Assembly: GCA_051294375.1 (NCBI GenBank)
Contig: CM119263.1
Coordinates: 25,090,688-25,154,687 of the forward strand
Direction: 5' to 3'
DNA: 64,000 bases
Source of the DNA: Paraspadella gotoi
Lineage: Eukaryota; Chaetognatha
In this document: piece after piece, positions 24,726 to 37,012 of the stretch
Layout of the letters: the number at the start of each line of letters is the position of its first letter
Numbering within the stretch: the first letter of the stretch is position 1
Made by a program: the position numbers and the translations under genes
Notes under the pieces: generated by a model
Database searches by the model: none
Seen by the model: the letters and a program-made list of their open reading frames with translations, nothing else
What the model was told of the DNA's origin: nothing

Positions 24726-27262
24726 TAAAGCGTCACTAAGAATGATTAACGCGATTTCTATATTTAAGTTTTCGAATTTCGTTTCTAATTTGCGTGGAGG
24801 TTATTAAGATTACGATACTTTCAATGGTTTTGTCATATGTCTAACCAATGAACTATTGACTAAGAAGATTGTGAATTTTCATTGCGTGTAACAATAAAGA
24901 CTCAATATTGAACAATTTACATGGTGTAATTCCGTATGAAAACGTAGAGAATTCAAAAGAATTCAAACAAACCGTTTCCTAAAAGTGTCTCGACGCCACC
25001 TATTGTCGCGAGTACAAAAAAAAATGTGATGACGCTGCAGTTGGGAACGCCCACCGTCGACCCCCCCTCAGCGTCAATTGGAATCTCGTCGCCAACGCCT
25101 CCGTTTAGCTCGAAGCTTTCAATTACGACCGACGTGAAAAGAACCTGCGAAACGGTGTAACGAGACATCGCGCGGCTTTTAACTGTTCTTCCAACACCCG
25201 GGCGATGATCTTTTTTTTTATAGCAGAAAATTTACAGAGCCTGAGCTTTGTTCGCGAGAGGCGGCGCTACGTTCGATCTTTGCCGCGAAACAGATTAGAC
25301 TGTACAGCAACATAATTGAATTTAGAGTATAAATAACAATAACGGTTCAGTTTAATCCCTTAAAAGCGATTTACATGGAATACCGGTTGTATTTTTTGAT
25401 TTATTTTTTGGGGGATCAAGACGACGGTAGCAATCGAAAATGGAGTCTAGGATCTCCCATAGTTCTCCCCGCCATTTCGTCACCATCGCATCAAGCGTCA
25501 TTTCATCTCCTACCTCTCTTTTCCTACTTCCCCACTCCCCACTCCCCATTCCCCACTCCCCACTCCCCACCCAATCTCTTACATCGCCCCACCGGCCCAC
25601 CACTCAGTCACGCGTTAATCCCTCTCGGCCTTTTCTCTTCGCCACGCCACGGTTCGGCGCGCCAAGCCACGCCTCGCTGCGGTACACGCCATCGTGCGGG
25701 GCATTGTAACTGTTCCGGCGTTTCGCGCTACGCCGCGCCATGGAGCGTTCACGCTACCCTGTCTCATTGGCGGCGTCTCTTTATTTTCAAGGGCGGTTTT
25801 CCGCGAGAGGGCCCGACCGACGGCCCGAGAGAGTCGTTTTAACTTCGGCCGCTTGGAGGCGCGGGGTTCGTTTACAAAGGATTCCGCGGCTCTAATTGAC
25901 AAAGCGAGTTTCAATCAGTCCATCCGTTGGTCTTTGAACGTTGAGCCGTTGGCCGGTAGAGGGACCATTGTCGAAGGGAGTTGTCAGCATTTACACATTA
26001 TGGGAAAAATAAGTCTAGTTTAGACTTTTTTTTTTTTCAAAAAGCTAAATTGCCTTCAGTGAAACGGACGATTTTTTTTGTTTAATATCTTGAATTTATT
26101 TATGAGTCAGTCTTTTTCGACGAGATAAGATATAAGACATATCGTTTGTCACAGAGGTTGAAAAGGTTATAAAGGTGATAATTCTTGAAAATAAAGTTGT
26201 TACTAAATAAACAAATGAACTACCACAGACTCAATGGATAATGGATAGGTATATATCAATAACAAAATGCACCTTTCCATCGATACGTATCTTTAAGTTC
26301 TGATGGAACTCCGGAATCGAACCAGCGACTAAATCCACCACTCGTCGCCGTTCCCACAGTCCCGCCACCGACTCGACCCGAATGAGCCTCGCCTCTCCCC
26401 CGGAGACGCATCAATCTCTTTCCTGCGGATAGCCGGATATCCGCTTCTCCGCGCGATACAATTGGATCCTTTTATCCGGTTAAATTTGATTTGGATCCCC
26501 GGGTCGGCATTAGATTCGACCCGAGTCTCGTAGAGTCCAAGACCTTTCGATCTTTTCCTTTCCTTCTTTTCACTTTCTTTCCTTTTATCCCCGACTTGTT
26601 TTTATCTCTTCGCTTCTTTTTTTTACCCACATGCCTCTGATCTTTTGTTCGTTATGAAAGTAGTAATACTTTTGTTGTTTTTTTCCTCGTTTTTATTTTT
26701 TCCTTTTACAGGTTTTATGATCTATTTTTTTCTCTATTTCTTTTATTTTCTTTTTTTTTTTTCACTTTTCGTTCCCTATTCATATTTTCTATAGCATATT
26801 TTTCTATTTTCTTTCTTTTCTTTTCTCAACTTATCTCATTGCTCCTTTGTCCTTTTCTTTCTATCTGTGTTTCCCCTTCCCTCCTTGCTTTCAAACGATG
26901 TCTGGTGAAGCAGAATCGATTCAAATGGAATTTTTCTTTCCTTTCGCGAAACTAAACCCGATGCTTTTTCATGTAAATTAGCCAATTGATGAAATCGGGG
27001 CAAATTTCTCCAAGACGTTTTTGTCACTTTGTAATTGCGTTTGAATACAACTTTTCCAAGAAAAACTGCCGGTTAAAAGTACGACCTTGACGAAATCCAT
27101 GGGTTTTCTTTTTAAAAAAGAAAATGTTGAAAATTCTCGACCTTGCTAAAAAAAATAACCCATCAGGCAAAAAAAATCCCGATTGACTTACCCCTAAAAA
27201 TAGAATTGCCCTACGAAAAATCGGTTATTGCAATGAATGAGTAAAAATTTTAACTAACTCAC
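24726..27262. other. Non-coding
   Basis: Contains a CCCCACTC-type short tandem repeat at 25528-25575 and CpG-rich sequence at 25610-25880. Open frames on both strands lack domains and splice support. A T-loop-like GGTTCGATTCC on the - strand near 26320 lacks the rest of a tRNA. Confidence 0.5.
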
Positions 27263-27335
27263 CCTTGTTGAGAATGGCGCTAAGACGAGTGGAGGGTTCG
27301 CGCAAAGTTCCAGACGTAAATTCCGACGTCTTCAT
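27263..27335 (-). CDS. Candidate first coding exon, unidentified
   Basis: On the - strand ATG at 27335 reads MKTSEFTSGTLREPSTRLSA then ILNK, and ends in a strong donor, AAGG|GTGAGT, in phase 1. Balanced composition and the consensus donor make it look like a genuine N-terminal exon. No continuing exon was found downstream on the - strand within the next 2 kb, and the protein is not recognised. Confidence 0.35.
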
Positions 27336-29720
27336 TCACTCGTTCGGTTGTGGTTGATGTTGTCGGTTGTCGGTGGTCGGTTTGGAGTGTTGGAGTGATG
27401 GAGTGTTGGAGTGTTGCGTGGGTCGTTGCGTCTCTGGAATGATTTCGTCTGCTTTTTATTGAAGTTTTTTTGTTTTAAAGCTCGCAGATTCGGTTTGTTT
27501 TAAAACATATTTAAAAAAAAATAATTGTGTACGAAAGTTCAGTTTTAAATGTTCATTGAATTTGCGTAATCAATAATCATCATCTCCATTAGGACAAGTT
27601 GGTACGCTAAACTCCATTGACCTAAGAATGAGAAAGAATAAGAGCAACTTAAAAAAATAATACCTTAAAGAAAATAAAAAAAAGGGGAAAATATGTTTGT
27701 AACGATTTCTCGCGGTCCGTTGCCAACCGCAAGCTGGAGCCGCCTCCGTCGTAATCACCTCCATCCACTCTCGCCACGCGTGACCTTTGAGACGGCGATA
27801 ATGGGCGACGAAATGTCACGAATAAGATCGTCGTCGCTGTCATCGGCCAAGAGGTCAACGCCCTTGGTCGATGGCGCCGAGAGATCAGAGGGCGCCGTTG
27901 GAGATGAAACGGATCTCACCTGAATTCGATGGTGGCCGCTGCCATCGAGTCGAGACTTTATCGAGAATCCATCATCTTGTGCCTTCCTTCTTATCATTTC
28001 CCCGAGTCGCATCCCACTCAAATCCCTGTCTATCCCATCTTATCCTGCTTGAAACTATCCTTTCTATCCCACACACACGCCCCCCGCCGCTCTGATCCCG
28101 TCATAAGTCAACCGGAGCCGAAGCGAAAAACCTTTAACCTCTGAGGGAATCTTTTTCTCTTTTCCCCACCCCCAGCCTTCCGAGCTTGCATTGCCTTCTC
28201 TTCATTTCATCCTCTCCTAAGTTATAATAAACTTTGATAACAACAGAAACTTGGTAAAAAGTTTTCGTATAAATTAACAATTCAGTCGCTTTGCCCTTGT
28301 AGAATTAATTTTTTTAATTAAAAGTAAACATATTCGATCTGGCATTTTTTCTTGTAACGAGATATATGATAGATAAAATTATTTCGACACTGCAAATACC
28401 AAGAATTAAATTAGAATTTATAGGACATTTGAAAAGCATTGAACTTAAAAAACGCAAAAAAAAATTTATGTATGGACCATTTCATATGTTCTTTGTTCGA
28501 CGCTTGCTTAAATAACATAATTTTAAAACGAAACGTGATTGAGAACATCTAAAATATAAAAAAAAACATTAGTTAAGAATTTATTTAATACTGAACCTAC
28601 CCCGAAAAAAATTTAGAATGGCGGTAGCTGCGCCGCGGCGAATTACAGAGAGAAAAAAAAATAGTTCTCCATTTTCGACGTGGTTTTTTTTCGTTCTCTT
28701 AGCGACGCGATGGGCGCGATTCTATGTTCTCGCGCCAAAGGAAGAAGACGACGACGACGAAAACTTTGGCTCGCAATCGCCCAGGGCGATTTTCCTCCCC
28801 GGCCTCCTCCTTCTTTACTCTCCTCGTTTTCTCCTCTTCCGCCTCCTCGCTCCTCCTCCTATCTCTGCTCTCCGTCCTTTACGAGTTACGACGTAAGAAA
28901 AGAACAAAAAAAAAAAAACCTCTCTTTTTATCTATACTTTCCTTTCTTCTGGTTCTACTCTCAATTTTTCTTTTATTTTTTTCCCAAACTTCCTTTTTCC
29001 TTTTCCTCCCTTCTTGTCCTCCGCTTTTAAAAACTCTCTCACCCCACGCCCCTTTTCCTCCGGCCGAAGTTCCAACGTCGACGGAAAGAGTTAATAGCAG
29101 AGTAGGAAATCACAAAAGAAATGCTTACCTTCGCCGCCAGGGAATCCCGTCCTGAATCTACTCGAGCAAAGTGGCGTTTGCGTGCTTTGTCGGTCGACCG
29201 CGTGCGATTGTGTTGACGCGTCGGAGCGAAACATCAAAGGGTGCCAGGTTTTGGAAAAAAAAAGTGATGATAAATTCTAATAGAGTGTAACAATATTGTG
29301 TCATTATAACCCTAACACTAAAAAGTTTTAAAATATTTTTTTCGAACATGAATTTAAAAAAAAATTAATGAGGGTAAGATAATAATATTGATTATATTCT
29401 TTTCAAAATTTTTCTTAATTTCGATTCAAGTTTTGTTTTATGTTAAAGATATTCCGATGAAAGTCGATAGATGTAGCGGTAACATGAGTGAAAAAACAAA
29501 TGATTCTTCATTCCAAGACTGCGCAGAAAGCTCAGCACTAGTAGTAGGGGAAGCCTAACTCAGTAAGGTGGTTAAGAAATTTGAATGAAGCACCTGCTCA
29601 AACGAAAATTTGGACATTTTTAAAAAAAATGAATAAATAAACAATTTTTAATATTACTTTATATCCCGTATATTAATTTTTTTTATTATTTATTTTAACA
29701 AAGTTTGATTTTATTTTTTT
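27336..29720. other. Non-coding
   Basis: GA/TC-rich and AT-rich stretches. Around 27790-27915 both strands are open with mixed composition (on the - strand, LLADDSDDDLIRDISSPIIA), which might be an isolated exon. Splice sites are poor, so it is not called. Confidence 0.45.
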
Positions 29721-29737
29721 GCAAACGAATTTTATTT

Positions 29738-29805
29738 TACAAAGCAGACATGTTTCGGCTCACAATACGAGCCTTCATCAGCGCATATGAGTTGTGAACT
29801 TGATA
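29738..29805 (-). ncRNA. Hammerhead-ribozyme-like motif, left arm (core intact)
   Basis: On the - strand: CTGATGA (29781-29775), a 5-bp stem GGCTC/GAGCC with a GTATTGT loop, GAAAC (29756-29752), then ATGTC, where cleavage would follow the GUC. Flanks can form an interrupted stem I (GCG with TGC, ACAA with TTGT), giving a type I layout with a minimal stem III. There is one extra A between CTGATGA and the stem, so activity is not assured. Confidence 0.6.
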
Positions 29806-29844
29806 CAAGTTTTTAGTTAAGAAAAAAAAAAAAAGAAGAGAGAG

Positions 29845-29878
<34 letters not shown>

Positions 29879-30672
29879 GAGAGAGGTTAAAGGTTTCCAA
29901 CAAAGAATTGAGTAAGGACAGTGATCAGTAGTGGTGAGGACACGATTTTTAGAAGTGGCTAGTTTGAATAAGTTTTGAAAAGAAGTGAAAATTGATGAGA
30001 GAGACAGAGAGAGAAAAAATAAATAAATAATTACATTTGAGCAATGTACAACATAGATTAAGATAATGGAAACTGTTTAATAACAAATTGAAATAAATTA
30101 ATTTTTTGAAATTGAAAATTGAAAATTGAAATTGAGAAGTTGAAAATTTGAGATTTTAGAGGATAGATAAGTAAAGATTGTAGTGAAATATAAGAATTAA
30201 GAAAGAGCTCAAAATGAGCTGGCCCCCCCGCGTCTTATGAAGGAGAGGTATTGCTGACGGGGCCGGGTCATTGGCGCGTCATGGGTTGAGAGGATAATGG
30301 GGATTGATCTCGTGTTGGCTGGCTCAGGTATTGTTCCCTGAGGAAACAAACCAAAGGCCACCCTTATATCCCTCTGCCTGATGCGCCTGCCGGCGGCCCT
30401 CTTCTCACCTGACGGTGAGGTGGGCGGTATCCACTCTTGCCACTTTAGTGCTGGGATGGTGGAATCCTCTTCATCTTGCTGTAGCCGTCGTTTGGGACGA
30501 CGCCCAGACCTCAGAGAAAGAGGCTGAGTTGCTGCTGGAGATTCGGAGGTGTCAGGTGCCCATCGTTTAACCGAGGGTCTCCGCCTGACCCGGGAGTCAT
30601 TGTCGGTGGTGTGGGGGCGTTCCACCACTGCTCACTGTCCTTACTCAATTCTTTGTTGGAAACCTTAACTTT

Positions 30673-30740
<68 letters not shown>

Positions 30741-30769
30741 CTTTAACTAAAAACTTGTATCAAGTTCAC

Positions 30770-30835
30770 AACTCATATGCGCTGATGAAGGCTCGTATTG
30801 TGAGCTAAACATGTCTGCTCTTGTAAAATAAAATT
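30770..30835 (+). ncRNA. Hammerhead-like motif, right arm (damaged core)
   Basis: CTGATGA at 30782-30788, then AGGCTCGTATTGTGAGC, but the expected CGAAAC reads TAAAC (30806-30810) before ATGTC. Loss of the G of GAAA should inactivate cleavage. It is the complement of the left-arm motif. Confidence 0.6.
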
Positions 30836-30843
30836 CGTTGCAG

Positions 30844-32340
30844 ATTCAGGTAGCTTGCGAAAAGTTGTCTGGACAAAGTATAATTCTTTTTTCGATATTT
30901 TGATCATAAGTGGGTGAAAAATACGAAAAACTATTAATAAACATCATCATCATCATCATCATCATATTTTGATAATTTTATTACTTATTTTAAGTTTGAC
31001 CAAGAAAACTTAAGAATTTTTGAAATTTGTAGTTAGATTTTTTATTTAACTTTTTATGATCTATAAAAATCCAACAAAAAAGTTAAGATTGATTAAATTT
31101 TTTTTATCATTATATAGTAAATTAGTAATATTGTAATTTTGATAGCAACAATAAAAGCATTAAAATCGAACTTTTTTTTTAAATTCCTTTTTGTACCTGA
31201 AAGTAGACTTCAGGACTAAAGTTTTGAACCCCCGCCCCTATTGAATAAAATTTCATAGTAGATTTCTACTAGTAGTGGCACTACATATGTTCAATTTACT
31301 TCTATAACGAAAAGTATGAAGTGGATATTAAATATCATTCAGGCAAATTGGTCACAAGTTCACAAAAGTTATCCTACAATAGTTTAAAAAATTGTTTACA
31401 ACAAGGATGAATAGGGAAAATTGACAAGTGGGTTGTTACCTAAGAGCAACAACTACATAAAATTCGTATTTCATTAAAAGTCACCGACTAATAATGACCC
31501 GCATTCTTTTTAATAGCTCCGAAGAGAATTTTAAAAACCACCGACTGATCATGGGCCATGGACCCATTAGGAGCCACTGATCGATCCTGTGCCACTATCC
31601 TTGTCCTCAGAACGGCGGCTCCTTTGATCCTCGACGTCAATAAAAGGACGCGATTCGATTTCCGACGAGAATCAACTTTCCTTTTTTTTCTTTTTATTTT
31701 CCACTTTCTTTTTTTTCCTCTCGTTTTATTGTTTCCTTTTTTGTTTCTGTCGTCGCCTCCATCGCGTCCTCTTTTGTTTTCTTCTTCGTCCCTTTTGTTT
31801 TTACCTTTTTTCGGGTTCCTTTGACCACTTCGCCGCCAAACGACGGAGAACAAAAGGCCAAGTCAAGCGATCGAATCCTGGTCGAGGTCAGGTCGGCCAC
31901 CGAAGTCGACATCGATGCGATGCAAGTGAAACTGAATTTCTAAAAGTGAATATTGTTTTTCTCAAATCGCGTTGAAGTTAAATGAATTAGGAAATCGCTA
32001 TCATCAACACGTGAAAGCTGTTTAATTTAAAAGAAATTCCTGTTTGATATATAGAACTAGATTAACTCATAGGATTTAAAGTGACGAGTCTTATTAAGAA
32101 GAGGGTTCAGTTTTTCAAGAAAAAGACCATGTTAAGTTCGGTTTCAGGAGCACAGGCGCCATTTGAAAATGAAGATCGCATTTGACCGTAGGGAGTGGCG
32201 CCACCCAAATAAATCAAAGGAAAGCACCGAGAATCCCCCTGCGTCAAAAATAAATGTTTAGATTAGAAAAGAAGAGTTTTCTGTTGTTTGTCAAAGAGTC
32301 GAATTTGTTATTTCAAATTTAAATGGCTACTTTTTTCTAA
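30844..32340. other. Non-coding
   Basis: An (ATC)n run lies near 30943-30966. The rest is AT-rich, with Lys-rich or Phe-rich open frames of simple composition at 31490-31910. Nothing recognisable. Confidence 0.55.
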
Positions 32341-32760
32341 AATAATAATCATTCATTTAATAAATTTATCCATTCTTCAATTCAATCATTCATCCATTTC
32401 AATATTTATTCTTTTATTTATTCAGTCATTTGTATCATATCATTAATTCATTTATTAATTTATTTATTTCTTTCTTTCCTTCTTTCTTTTGTTTATTCAT
32501 TCATTCATTCATCATTCATTCATTCATTCATTCATTCATTCATTCATTCATTCATTCATTCATTCATTCATTCATTCATTATTTATTCATTCATTATTAT
32601 TCATTCATTTATTCCTCTTTCATTTCACAAATTCATTCAATCTTTAATTAATTCATTAAACTATTCAATATATATTTCTTTTATTCATTCAGCCATTTGT
32701 TCATATCTTTAATTCATTCATTCATTCCTCCATTCCTTCATTCATTCATTCCTCTTTCCC
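32341..32760. repeat. (ATTC)n microsatellite
   Basis: Tetranucleotide ATTC repeats with TTTATT variants, densest at 32493-32580. Confidence 0.95.
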
Positions 32761-34669
32761 TCCCCACCGTTCTGCCAACGATTCCCAACCGATCGTTTTC
32801 CCTTCGTTCATCCTCTTTCTTTTGTCCGTCCACGACAAAAGACGAAAATTAAAATCAACTTCACTCCTCCTTCCTCCTCCTTCTCCTCCTCTTCCTCCTC
32901 TGTCGCCGCCGCTATGGACGATCACGACGACGACGTTAACGACTACGACGACTTTAACGACTTTATGACTTGACGAATCGGAGCATCGCATCCACGTCAT
33001 TGAACGTTTGGTAAGGTTAGGGTAAGGAAAAATGAGCTACGCAAGCTCTCCTTTTGAAGATTTCATAATGCCTAAATCTGTACTTTTTCGTCGTCATCGT
33101 CGTCCTCATACATAGTCGTCATCGTGGTGTTTTTGTCGTCGTCGTCGGTCGTCGTCGTCGTCGTTCGTCATCGTCAAGGTCGCGCGGATTTCGCCGCCAA
33201 AATCTCGAATCTCGAGTTGATCGTTGAAACACAAAAGTTTTCCGCGATTTCCCGGAAATAGTTGGGGGGGGGTGGAGAAGGGTAGGGCCGATGGGGTTGG
33301 GTGGGGTTTGACGAAAACGGGAGGAATCGGGGTGAGGGAGAGAGAGACGACGGGGATCGGAAAGGTGGGATTTGCGAAAAACGGAAGTGAACGGGGAGTG
33401 AATAAGAAATACGAATAGGATTGGATGCGAAAATAGAAGCGAATGGGGGAGAGTATCATCGGCTGCCCTTAAAATGCTGGCAAAAACTGTAGGCGCAACG
33501 AGGAGCTGTGATTTAGTAGGGAAGATTTTGAGACCCTTCCGAAGTAGAGGAGAAGGATTCGCTAAAACTCTCGTAGTCGTAAGAGACTTGAATTTTGAGG
33601 AGAGAGGGAGAAGGAAGAGAAGAGGGGGGAGGGGTGAAAGTGTGATCGGCGGAAGTCGTAAAAAATGTTTTCTTCGACGTTTCATCTTCGTTGTCGTCGT
33701 CGTCGTCGTGTTTTGGACATCGTCTACGAGGCTCGAGGGAGGGCAGGGGTCTTCCAGAGTTGATTGGCCGAACAAAAAACCGTGAAACCGAGAGAAGGTG
33801 TAAAAAAATGTTTAATGCGAGAAACGTCCGTTCGTCGTTTCGTTTGTTAGTCTATTGTGGGTCTATATTGCTATTTTTGACTGAATATCATCGGTCTATA
33901 TTTTATTATACTTATCTACTCAAGGGGATGCTATAGATTTAAATTTTCAAAATTAGTACTAACTATTACAAACTTCGTATTATAAGTCTTGTCGCTTTGG
34001 CTTATGACATCTATCGTGATGTTCTCTCAGTGGAAGTTGGGAGAACGGAACACAAGTTTGAGAAATAGTATGTTGTAGCGGTAGTATAGACGAGTTAACT
34101 AAGCGGTAGTTCCGAACTTATATTTATATCTTATTTCCACCTTTTCCTCCGTCAAACCTTATTTTAAAACCTCTATCACGATCCTCATAATCAACTAAAC
34201 TATCTCCGCCAACCCCTCCACCCTCACTCCACCCCCCCCACTACCGCCACCTTCCTTCATAACAATCGACGAAGGCGTCGAAGATCGACGACGTTCCCTT
34301 TCAAGTCGCCCGCCGAAAGGGGGCAGCCTTCGCCGGGCGACGGGTCCGCGACTTGGCCCGCCCTCGGAGCATCAAATTCTTCGCCGCAATCTCCACGTTC
34401 TCCGCCTCGTCGTTACGTTTCACGGCCCCAGCCAGAGTTGTTGTTGTCGTTGTTGACGTCATCGTCGTCGTTGTCGTCGTCGTCAATATTTTGACGTCCC
34501 TCTCTTCGTAATCATCACAGTCGTATCGTCGTCTTCATCGTCAGCGTCATTGTCGTTACCGCTGTCATCAGTGTCATCTTCGTCTTCTTACAGAAAAATT
34601 GCTGTTGTTCCTAAGTACTTTTAAATTAAGTCGTCGTCGTCAATAGTGTGACCTCCCGAAGCCTCGTTT

Positions 34670-34710
<41 letters not shown>

Positions 34711-35155
34711 CTGTAAAGTCTCCATGGTTGCGGTCAGCGTCGGCGATTTTCTCGTCGTCTTCGTGGTCTTTATCGTCGTCGTCGTCGTCGTCGTCGTTTC
34801 AGGTACCTCGTCCGTCGACTCTTGACCATTTTTGAGTTCGACTTCTTCATTCGACGAAGAAAAAGACGAAAAGGCCAACCGAGGGGTGAATTTTTCGCTT
34901 ATTTGATCATAAAGAAAATACAAACCAAAAAAATAAATAATGTACAACCGAAGTCACGAAAATTTTTTGCCTAAATGAGCAATTCGTAATTGTATAAATG
35001 CGCCAATGGTATAATCAATTAATTAAAATAAGAATGCCAAGAAATTAGAGCCCAAAAATTAAGTTATATAATTAATTGATTATATAATTAAATTATATAT
35101 AAATTCGTTTCTTTGTGTCGTTCCCAAAATTCCGCTCCTAAACGCCGATATAATA
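32761..35155. other. Non-coding, (GTC)n-rich, upstream of the caudal gene
   Basis: Several (GTC/GAC)n tracts (33090-33170, 33690-33710, 34430-34485, 34660-34710, 34770-34800). Open frames here are poly-Asp, poly-Thr or poly-Ser and look like by-products of the repeats. The last 150 bases before 35156 are very AT-rich and could contain the promoter, but no motif is certain. Confidence 0.55.
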
Positions 35156-35879
35156 ATGTCGACAGCTATGGCGGCGTCGGCGTCGTCTTTCTCATCGACG
35201 TCGGCGTCATTTTCGTCGTCGTCGTCATCGTCGTCTCCTCACCCAGGCGTCGCCTCAGCCTCACCCTTTCCTGCTTTTCCTCACCTTCGTCATTTCGATC
35301 AAATTCCGCTTCCATCCTTCGACGGCGCCGGAAGTGAATTCGACGCCGGAGTCGCCGACTTCGGACGACGAACGGCGCCGTTGACGCAACTCAATCTGGG
35401 GCCGCCGTCGCAGCAAGATCAACTTCAACAGCATCAGCAGTCGCAAGAATCTCCGACGCAGCAAAGACAGCCGATGGGCGGGCCGCCTTCCAACGGCTCC
35501 TCAAACTCTGGAGGCGGATTTTCTTCCACGACGCCGCCGATGGAACCCGGCGCGGGTTTTTCTTCCGATGGCGTCGGACTCGACGGCGCCCATGACGCCG
35601 ATTTTTTACTGACAACGACGCAGAATCTCGGCGCCAAATCTTTGGGCTCTAAAGCGGCGCTCAGTGCTGTTGATCTCGTCTCGTCTCTGCCGACGGCGGC
35701 GACGGCGCTATGTTCCGGCGCCCCGCCGCCCAACGTCAGCATCGACGCGGCGTGGATGGCAGCGGCGGCGTCCTTCGCCACACCGACGCCGCCGCCTCCG
35801 ATGACGCCGGCGCGAAAAGTGAAGGCTGGAAAGGAGCGAGAGATGGAGGGAAGGGAAACGCCCACTCCAGCTTCACTGA
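35156..35879 (+). CDS. cad: Caudal/Cdx homeobox gene, 5' coding exon A
   Basis: ATG at 35156 opens a 241-codon low-complexity N-terminus: Ser/Ala-rich (MSTAMAASASSFSS), Gln-rich (QQDQLQQHQQSQ), Gly/Pro-rich, then SIDAAWMAAAASF and PTPPPPMTP. It ends at the consensus donor CTGA|GTAAGT in phase 1. Phase 1 fits the homeodomain exon (39317) directly, but not the intervening exon B, which would be read out of frame and stop at 36766. Exon A therefore looks like an alternative 5' exon, with Trp-Met possibly standing for the Hox-type hexapeptide. The sequence is consistent with a transactivation domain. Membership in the gene rests on phase and position, not on homology. Confidence 0.6.
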
Positions 35880-36279
35880 GTAAGTTAGTGTTTGACTTCT
35901 TTTTGTACTTTTATATGACATATTAAAATTCAATTAGGAACATTTGAGATTTGACATTTGACATTTAAGCATTTAAATATTAATAAAGTCACTTAAAATG
36001 AGGACAATGAATGTTTTGATTTCAGGCTCACAGATCTGATGTTTTTTTTATGTATTGAACTAACTCTTTATCATATCTTTTTTCACCAACCTAATCTCTC
36101 TACTTCTACTCATTCTCGTATCTCTATTTACTTCCCTCTTCATTATCCTCCCTCTTCTTTGTCATGTTAACCCTTGACCTCGTCTTAATCCCTCCTCTCC
36201 TCTCTTCCATTCCCCCCCCTTATTCCCCCTCACTTCATTAACTCATCCCCCTCTTCCTTCCAGGTTCCCCCTCCTGCCA

Positions 36280-37012
36280 ATGGACTCCGGCTCCTCCCCT
36301 GATCTCGGTCAAGAGGCGCTCTCCTCCTCGAGCCCGGGTCGAGAGGCCGGCCGGCTCAACCCCGCCGGCCCGGGTTCCAGCCCTCTCTACCCCTCCAACC
36401 CCGGAGGCTCTGGCTCCAGCCCCCTTTACTCCTCGGGCAGTCCTCCGTTGGCGCCGGGCACTCAAGCGATGCTTGACCCTTTCCTCGGGAGCCATCAGCC
36501 CCGCCCTCACTCCACGGGGTTTCCTCATTCCTACTCTGGTCAAGATCCTTCGGTTTATCAGCGATCCTCACTCTACGACGGCTATCACCACCACCACCAT
36601 CACTTCCCCCAACATTCTCCACATCCTCAACACCCTTTCTCCACCGCTCCCGTTCAAACTTACTACGCCCAAGCGTCGCCGGGCGGAGTCGCGCCCGATG
36701 ACGACGGCGCCCTCTTGTCCGCGCCGCGTTCCTACGCGTACGATGCCGGATTCGGCGCCGGTGTAAGGTTGACAACGACGACGGCGTCCTTGACTCCGGT
36801 TTCCTCCGCGGCGCCTATTCAATCTCATCTCTACTCCGGCGCTCTTCCTCATCCTCATCCGATCGATCAAAACTTTTTGGCGCAAATGAACAACTGGACT
36901 TCGTCGCTGTCGTCGTTGTCGTCGTCATCTTCTTCGTCGTCGTCGATGACGTCACGAGATCAAAAGGCGCCGAGTCCCCATGGCAACGAGGGAGAATGCG
37001 AAAATCCAACAA
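36280..37012 (+). CDS. cad: Caudal/Cdx homeobox gene, 5' coding exon B
   Basis: ATG at 36280, 16 bases after an acceptor (CTTCCAG, 36257-36263), opens 244 codons: Gly/Ser/Pro-rich (PAGPGSSPLYPSNPGG), a His run (DGYHHHHHHFPQHSP), Tyr-rich patches (TYYAQASPGG, SYAYDAGFGAG) and Ser-rich SSLSSLSSS. The donor ACAA|GTGAGG leaves phase 1, and the join gives ...[14 protein letters not shown], the usual lead into a caudal homeodomain. Homopolymeric N-termini are typical of caudal proteins. Either the exon is first-coding in its own transcript, or it joins exon A through a weaker donor at 35884 (GTTAGT), which would keep the frame. Confidence 0.7.

Larger units (their letters stand above)
29722..30843. 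mobile_element. Inverted-repeat element with hammerhead-like ends (Penelope-like remnant?)
   Basis: The arms at 29722-29920 and 30640-30843 are complementary over about 200 bases. Reading inward they share: the A/T-rich end with AACGAATTTTATTTTAC, the ribozyme-like core, TTGATACAAGTTTTTAGTTAA, a GA/TC microsatellite, and GGTTTCCAACAAAGAATTGAG with TAAGGACAGTGA. The interior (29950-30600) holds a - strand open frame (30628-30209, 139 residues, Arg/Pro/Ser-rich) with no reverse transcriptase or nuclease motif. Hammerhead motifs in inverted or tandem terminal repeats are known from Penelope-like retroelements and retrozymes. No clear target-site duplication was seen. Confidence 0.7.

Noticed and set aside
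26300-26375. tRNA-like T-loop (GGTTCGATTCC on the - strand)
   Set aside because: No matching acceptor stem or anticodon arm can be folded from the flanks.
27790-27915. Possible exon (LLADDSDDDLIRDISSPIIA, - strand)
   Set aside because: Balanced composition, but the acceptor lacks a pyrimidine tract, the donor is non-consensus, and the + strand is equally open.
33119-33775. 218-codon - strand open frame
   Set aside because: Composition is driven by CGT/GTC repeats and Pro/Leu/Ser-rich noise, with no domain or splice context. Treated as chance.
34621-34947. - strand frame with a poly-Asp run
   Set aside because: Asp run is simply (GTC)n. Flanking residues show no family, and no splice partner was found.
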